A stretch of 64,000 nt of DNA from Actinernus sp. WN-2022 (Eukaryota; Cnidaria; Anthozoa; Actiniaria; Actinernidae), in NCBI GenBank assembly GCA_030867875.1, contig JAOWCC010001634.1, positions 97,071,321-97,135,320 of the forward strand, written 5' to 3'. The position numbers and the translations under genes are program-made. Under the pieces are notes generated by a model. That model was not told where the DNA came from. It saw only the letters and a program-made list of their open reading frames with translations, and made no database searches. Below are positions 39,201-48,200 of the stretch, piece after piece (position 1 is the stretch's first letter; every line of letters begins with the position of its first letter).

Positions 39201-42200
39201 CTCAACACTCCGTCTGAAAGTGAAAATACGAACCCTTGTCGTTGCGAGGACTTCTATTAATTTATCTAATATTTGGCTCGTAGTTGTATGCATTGTTTGG
39301 CCTTGTTTTGTTTTTGTTTTTTCTTTGTTTTCCAAGCTAAAGGCATCCTGCTTTGTAAGACATAAGGTCAGCAATTAACCGATGGAATTATGGAATCGTG
39401 TGTGGAAAAACTTTTCTCAACACAGGTACCCCAGGCTCATTATGCGTAAAACGGTTATTTCCCCGGATATTTGAAATTTGCTCTAAAATAAATTTAAATA
39501 AATCGTCAAAATATACTTAACTGTCTCTAGTTGTGTATTTCTTTCAGTTTCTGTGAAGTTTCAAGCCATTCCGTTCAATATTGAGGGAGTTACAGTAATT
39601 TTTCTTCCCTTTGTATAATTATTGGGAAGGTAGCAAACTGTACAATTACGTACGCTGATCAGCTGCAGAAAATCGCCTCTAATTCCCACAAAATCCCGTA
39701 CATCGCCAAAATTCCTTCAAATAACGGTTGCCCAGACACAGGTCCTTCACCACACTCAGCTTCCCTTTCACTGGTTTACTCTAACCGGAGAAAAATGCCA
39801 CGTAATTTGCAGTTTTCGAGTTTTGCGGATGTTTCCGTCCACCTGTCCTGCAACGGGCTCAGACCTCATACATATAATATCAATGTTTTGTTTATTTTAG
39901 TGTAGAAGGCGGCTCTAATATAATACCTTAAAATAGAGGAAAAGAGAAAAAGAAGTAAAAAAATAGTGCGCGGTGTCAGGACTCAAACTCCGGTTGCTGG
40001 ATCAAAACCGCGTAATCTCAACCACTTGACCATTAAACCGCTTGTTGAAATACCACTTTTAAAATAAAGTATATATGTATGAGGTCTGAGCCCATTGCAG
40101 GACAGGTGGACAGAAACATCCGCAAAACTCGAAAACTGCAAACTACGTGGCATTTTTCTCCGGTTAGAGTAAACCAGTGAAAGGGTAGCTGAGTGTGGTG
40201 AAGGACCTGTGTCTGGGCAACCATTATTTGAAGGAGTTTTGGCGATGTACAGGATTTTTGTGGGAATTCGAGACAATTTTCTGCAGCTGATCGGCATATG
40301 GTAATTGTACAGTTTGCTACCTTAATCCCAATAATTATACTAAGGGAAGGAAAATTACTGTAACTCCCTCAATATTGAATGGAATGGCTTGAAACTTCAC
40401 AGAATCTGAAAGAAATACACAAGACAGGTAAGAATATTTTAACGATTTATTGAAAGATTATTTTAGAGCAGATGGGCATGCAAGCTAAAACTCCATACAT
40501 TTACTGTAATTTCAAATATCTGGGAAATAACCGTTTTGCGCATAATGAGCCTGGGGTACCTGTGTTCTCAATAAACAAAAACATGAATTTAATATGTGCT
40601 AGCTTTCCCCACACCGTCGTTACGGACGAGTGAGCACTTGTCATGTGTTTATTGATCTGCTGTCAATCAAACAACCTTTTATGTCCGGTTAAGGTCTCGA
40701 TAAAGGTTGGACGTGTCATTTCGGAAAAACGCTCTTGCAACGTTGTAATTAAAGTGACATAGTCGTACTATATACCGTTTTAAAGGTCTTGCATTGAAGA
40801 AAGTATATATTTAATCCATTTCGAGCATAAAAGCGTAAATGTTGTATATATTTCTACGCGAAATGACTCCGTCCGCCAGAAGGAGTTCAGCCCTTCAGGC
40901 TTTGAAATATTTTTTTTCTTAATTAGCCCTTTCGAATCCCAACTAAATTGACTCAAATACTGTGTCTGGCATTTTTGATATATTGCGTATTACAGATTTT
41001 ATCCCTTTCCAAAGTTGAAAAAGTAGTTTTTCATCCCATTTTGATACAAACTAGATCATAAAACCTGAAAGAAAAAATCTTTCAAAATTCCCAACATAGT
41101 ATTTGAGAAACAGCTGTTTTCTACGACTCGTGAAAAATTTAGGGAACTTGGACAAAACGCTAAAAGGCTTGACTTCAACAAAGTTCTGTTTTAGTCCGAA
41201 AAAAAAGAGCTGAGAAACAGCCTGATAAAGGTTTTCAATTCATTTCACGGTTGACTAAGAAGTGCCGCCTCCAAGGGTAATCTCATTAACATTAGCCAAT
41301 CAGAGCGATTCATATTGCGTTCAGTCTCGGCCGATTACAAAGTTCAGTCAGACGAGCCGCAGAACAGAGAAAGCTATATAGTTCACCGATGCTCGATACT
41401 TCTACAAAAACTAGTTAGCTATAGTGTCGATTCCAGCTTAATTTCAAGAAGAAACACTCTTTTAGGAGTACAGAAAAATGGCACCACAGTAAGCAAACAA
41501 TTTTTTAAATATCATGCAGGGAAAACCACTGAAGCGCAGCTCGATCCACACCATGTACACAGTAGACTGTTTGTCATTCTAAAAAAAATCATCGTGCTGA
41601 AACAAACCGGCAAACCTTAGCTTCCTGCATTGAATTCTCTTTAAATTTTTAGCCGATTGAAGATAACAAAACTTTATTGCTTCATTCTTTGTGGACTTTC
41701 AGTCTTCGATGATTCTAATTTCTTGGAACTTGAGTATAATCCCTCCAGCCATTCTTTGTCCTAATTTGAACTTTACACCCGCTTCCAAATTTACTCACAA
41801 ACTAAATTATTACAAACTAAATTGTGTTGTGTTTTCTTCTTCTCCTTTTTTGAATACGGCACCAAGAAATATCTACTTTTACACTTTTGGGCATTGCATT
41901 ATAAACGTAGGAAATCTTTACGAACGAAAAGTAGCACAGAAAATCACAGGATAGCGAGAATGAAATAACATGCCCGGTGAATGACAGCAGCTGTCAATCA
42001 TTTTTCACGCCTTTTTTAGTTGGAAATCAGAAAGTAGCATTTTCAAGGCTTTAAATAATTTCTTTGAGTTTGAGTTTTTTTGTGATGCTAGATTAGGGCT
42101 TTTGGATTTAGAATTTGCGAAAAAACGCATTTTCGAAACTTTTCCATTTTGAACCTTTATCGAGACCTTAAAAACTTCCTTTTGGTATTTCTCCATCAAT

Positions 42201-45200
42201 ATTTTTTTTTTAACGTAGTGTTTGGTATACACAATGTATGAGACACAACTACTAAAACTACATTTCTGTGCAAAAAAAAAAATTCACCATCTTTTTCATT
42301 TTGAAGGTATCCGGTAACCTTAAGGTGAAAGCTAAATTGGAGTGTTAACAATCCAAACCAAAAATTTAAAATCAAAAATTATTTCCTCAGGGCTAATATA
42401 ATTATTATTAGACCTGAATGTGTAACACCAAGCTTAAGGTGGTTCAATAGCCTGCTATGCAGACGTATTTTTTCACTCTCATAAATTCTAAGAAAAAAGT
42501 AACATCTGCTTACCCGAGCGCTTAATTAGTTTCCAATATGCAAGCATGACGTCAGCACGTTTGTTATATTTTTCTGCCCAATCAAAGCCATTGTTAGAAT
42601 TTTAGTGAATTGGCGCGCCAGTGAACACTCTCCTGTGATTGGTCAATGGCAAAATGTATTGTCTGAATTCCTTTTAAATGTAACATTACGTCACTTTCCA
42701 GGATATGGAAGGTAAAATCTGATTGGTCCATAACACAATGAGGTGTGCATATTAGAAACTAACTAAGCGCTCGGGTAAGCAGATGTTACTTTTTTCTTCG
42801 AATTTATGAGAGTGACAAAATAGTCTGCATAGCAGGCTAGTGGTTCAATGGCTGACTAAATTTAGAAAGAAAAGCAATTTTATTAAGAAACTAACTTTGT
42901 AGTATAGTTTATAAATTGTATGTCATTTGTGTTTGTTTGTGACTATAATAAGAAAATAGTAATTTTGAGTGTTTATAAATCCAAAGTAAGCAATTTTTAC
43001 AGTGACTAAGAAGTCTACTAGCTAGGTATACATATGGAGGACGGTACAAAAATTGTGATAAACACCAAGCTTAAGTGGGATCAACAAAAATCCTACATGG
43101 TACATGGTAAATGCCAGATGAACCAGCCTCACCCCCTTCTAATTTATGACCAAAATCCATTATGAAGTTGCATAAGCCCAGTAATGGCTATAATGATAAC
43201 CAGCCCATTTTCGATATATGGTTCACTTGTCATGCAGAAAGGTATCAATACGAGGCTCAGATGGTGTCAATTACATTTACTATTATTTCGGATAATAGTA
43301 AAAATAATTTCCATTATTTTACCCTGGAGCCTCATATTGAAACCTGAAAAGTTATTATATAGTAATTAGTGAGAAACTCACATGTCAAAGTCCTCTGGTT
43401 TGATATCTAAGAACAAGTCTGCTTTAGATACCCCAGCATTGTTCACCAGGAGATGAATGTCACCAAGGTCTTGTACTACCTTCCTCACCCCATCGGTATC
43501 AGTAACGTCAATACACACCGTGTGAATACATGGTACCTGACAATTAACACATTTAAATTGATCATTATTTATGACTGTGTTATTTTGATATTTTATTAAG
43601 TAATGATCCAGCTAAGAACTATAATTACACACTGTAGTAGAATTATCCATTGTTCTGCGGCAATGAGCCTCCTTCGCATACGAATATGCTTGAATATGTG
43701 TTAAGTGCTTTAGGAGGTGCATTGTCTACTGTACGTACAGTCCAAACTACATCTCGAAAATAAAGTTTTATGCAATTGGCCCTTTTATCTGTGAAAACTC
43801 GGAGAAGCCACAATCCAGCCAATCAGATATAGAGAAAACAAAAGATTTTTCAATCACAAATTTGAGAACTGTCTCCAAACACGATATTTTTCGAAATTAA
43901 ACCATATTAGTTTGATCAAAAATAACTTCAAACCACAAAATATTATCCAATGAAAATGCATTATTTCAATGGGTTTCAACCAATGAAATTACGAGAAAGA
44001 ATAATAGAAAATTAACACATTTCAACATTCCTTGCCGTAGAGCACTACAACATACCATTACTTGATAACATGAAGAAGGCTGGGAATAATGCAATATGTG
44101 ACCAGTATGTATTTTATCTTGATTCAATAATTAAAGGATTAAATCCATCCAGCAATGGTAGGAACAAGAACAATGCTATAAAACAATACATGTACATGTG
44201 GGGACTTAAGATGGTAGGTGATGCCAGTGCGAATTAGGGGTGGAAGGGACAGGGCTTGAGCATGTTGCTAGGGCAACCCTAAATAAACCAGACCAAACGA
44301 GTGAAACGCAAGTGACAAGAATCAGGAAACATACCAAATATAAAGAGACAAAATGAAGAGACTTGGATGAGAGGTCCCTGAGTCACCACAGGGAAACCAA
44401 CCAAGCCTTTTAGTACTGATTAAATTTGGAGAAGCAATAAAAAAACTGTTGTCATTAACAAAGAGCCACATAGTACATGTAAATAGTAGTTTATAAATAC
44501 ATGTAGGATTAAATTATCATTTTTATGAACAATGACAGGTCTGGGTTAAACATATTACCCCATCCGAGTCCATCTAATTAATTAATATGCAGGGATCGAA
44601 ATTGCAACAAATACAGTTACAAATTCGACCAAATTACTATCACTTGTGACTAAAACTTTTCCGGCAGTCGCAAATTTCGGGACTATAGAATAAAGTAATG
44701 TTGATTACGAAAAAATAAAGGAATAAATAGTATGTCCACAATTTTTCAGCAAAATCATGCACCATTAACCAAGTGATACAAATCTTCACTCAGACGCCAT
44801 TTTAAAGTCAGGTCTCTTTTAAAAATATATTGTGGGCACATCTTTTTGTCGTAATTTTAGCAACTACACATATTGTAAAACTTGAGACCAAATTATTTTG
44901 ACTATTTTTTTTTCATTTCGAGCCCTGGTATGATATTGTTCCCTCAAAGGAAATATTTACTATGGACAATAAAAACCACAAGTTTATCATACTTCTGCCT
45001 TAAGTGAGTCTAAATCAGCTTGTGTCCTTGATAATGCCACAACTTCAGCACCACCCTGCACAAGAGCCTTGGCTGTACTACGGCCAATCCCTATAAAGTA
45101 GTATATAATTATAATTGCAATGAATGGTTTCAACTCCCATACATACAATTTACGAGTACATGTACCGGTATGTGCCACCCCAAAGTACATTGTTTCCAAG

Positions 45201-48200
45201 CTATTTTAGTTTGACATAGGGTAATATTTTTTTTGTTTTTAGTCTGGAATAGGGTATGATCTTGATAGGGAAGTATGAGACTGCACATTTTCATGTTTCT
45301 CTTGTCATGAAATAGAATACAGGGCGAAAATCTTATAATTTGATCTGAAACAGGGTTTTCAACCCTTTCACCCCCACAGGGTTTTAACTGATTCTTGGCT
45401 CTTTCTAGACTGCAACGAACCCTCTCCCCCTAGAAAACTATAGTCACTGTTACCATGGAATTTTCAACTGACTACTGGGGGCTCAAAGTTTTTTGTCAGC
45501 CATTTTGGATATGTTGACGTCAGATCTCTATGGTGCATTTATTGAGTGAGACTGGAGGGAAATTTGTTTGGGGGAATACAGATTTTAAGGCTTTTTAAAG
45601 CCCTTTTCACCATTTATAGAGTGCTGCAGGACATCATTAAATCTGATGAGAGCTTCAATCAGCACTTTCTCAAAGAACCGAGTCTGTGCCAGCGTAATTG
45701 TGATGGAGAACGAGCTTCATTTCCCACTTGCATACAATGGTTTCCCTACAAACGTTTAGCCAAGTGGGAATGTTTTTGGCCATCAATGTTCATTATGAAA
45801 TTAAGTGGCTCCTTTATTATAAAAAAGTTACATTACTTTAGGGTCCCTCAGGTTATGATATTAAAGAGTTACAAGTTGTATTAAAAGGAGAAATCAGAAG
45901 GGGATAAGGACTGTTTATAGAGCTGAAAGAGACATATATGTTGGCATATATGTTGTGGTACACATTGAAGGGCTGTGTGCAAAAAGGGTGTAAGTGACTC
46001 TTGATCACATTCTAAAATCTCCCTTGGAAAACAAAGAAATTGAAGGAGAATTTAGAATGTGATCAGGAGTCACTTGCGCCCTTTTTGCACACAGCGCTTC
46101 AATTTAACCCCTGTTGCAATTTCTTTTCCACCGGTGCAATTTTTTTTGCACCAGTGCAATTACAATGTATCAAGATTCTAAAGAGGGATTTTATTTTTTG
46201 GGGATAAAAAAGGGGATTTTTGGGGGGGGAGGGGGGGTAGGAGAGTGAACAAATAGAACATAAATTCACCCACCCCATACCTGCAAAATATTTTGGACCA
46301 CTCACTAATTTAGGGTGTTTTTATATAAAGCTAGTCACTAAATAACAGACTGTAATCCTTCTTCAATTGTCCTGAGAACTGATACAAATCCTACCCCAAC
46401 ACTTAAAAACACCCTAACCATCAACAATGGGTGCTCATGCACTAATTTAGGGCGTTTTTATATAGAGAGCTAGTCACTAAATAACAGACTGTAATCCTTA
46501 TTTAATTGTCCTGAGAACTAATAAAAATCCTACCCTACACTTAAAAACACCCTAACGTTCTACAATGGGTGCTCACTAATTTAGGGTGTTTATATAGAGC
46601 TAGTCAGTCTAAACCACACACACTACATGATTGTATAACCCTTCTTCAATAGTCCTGTGAACTAATCCAAATCCTTCATTTTAAAACTACCTTACAGTCC
46701 AAAATGGGTGCTCAGTAATTTAGTGTGTTTATAAAGCTAAGTCACTAAATTAGGATGTTTAGAGCTAGTCAAATGTAACACATACTACACGATTGTATAA
46801 CCTTTCTTGGCAAGTGAATAGTCCTGTGAACTAATCCAAATCCTACATGTACCTACATTTAAAAAAACTAACCCAACAATTAAAAACACCCAAACCATCA
46901 GTAGACATAAGTGCTTAATATTAATATCTTTAAAGAATTGTAATTTTTTAGAATCTTGAAAAAATTGCACCAGTGCAAAAGAAATTGCACCAGAATTAAA
47001 ATTGCCCCACAACATAATTATATAATAATCAAACATAAATATTTTAGATATCTACTCTTTTCGAAATCTTTCGCTTTCAGGCAAAAGTCCTTGGACTTTA
47101 TCTGTTTTTCGCTAATGCTTCTTGCATGGAGACATGATGACCAGGACAGAACGGCCTTTCTAAGGCTTTTATAAGTACATAAAAACTTTGGTAAATTAAG
47201 CTTTGCCAAAACCCATTGGAAGCACGGCCAACACATCTTTGTTTCGTAAATTATATGCTCTCACTGGCTTGCTTTTGTTCATCCTTTAAAATTAAGCCAC
47301 CAAGCTGAAGAAAGCTTCAAAAATTTGATAAAAATCCAAAGCACCGTCACAGATCTCTCTTGAGCAAAATGGAATATCTGTCTGACATCTCTATTGTTTA
47401 ATAATATTGACCAATCACAATTTTCAGTTGCTGAAATTGCTGAATGAGCGCCAGCAGAAAAAAAGGCTGCAGTCCCTTTATTTTTCTTTTGTGCCCCCCT
47501 TCCCCCACCCTCCTACCCTCCGGGGATTTCGTTCGCGCCCAATCCGCGCTCAGCCAAAAAATTGTTTTTCGAGTTTTTTTGTGACTAAAGACCAAGAAAA
47601 ATAAAGGGACTGTTCGCAGTCCAAGTATCAGGATCCTCCAGAAACAACAGGTGAAAAAATTAACTAATATTGACAAGCTAAAAGTCTGTAATACAATCAT
47701 GTAGTATGCTGACCACCATGGGAAGCTAGTTGCATCTGACTTTTTGAGCACCAGCTTCCCAGTCCTACTCATCCAGCTAATTAACAATTAGACCTGCAGG
47801 CCAAATGGGCTACCTTGTAGCCCATGTAATGTAGGGACATTGATGAATCCAAAGATCATACAATTTGTACAATTGTACAAAGGACCATGAGCAACATCAA
47901 TAAATAAAGTACACAAAAGACTATACAGGGAAATTCATATAATTCTCTTCAAGTTTCTTTTAACTCCACATATTTGACAATCTTTATTTTCTTTGGTGTG
48001 ACTATCACCACCTCCAGGTGTGCCATGACATGGGTACTGGCAACCACTGGTCAAGTTGTTTTTGTTTCAGCAACTGCCATCATAAACTACAGTTGTTATA
48101 GTTTAGAATTTCGAGTTGAAAGTGTTCGAAATACATGCATCCAATCCCAGTTCAAAATACCCTGATGGGAATTAAGCATTGCAACCAATATACCCTATAT

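Noticed and set aside
47705..47762. Second intact hammerhead ribozyme
   Set aside because: It keeps the family flanks but not the CTGACGA and GAAA boxes.
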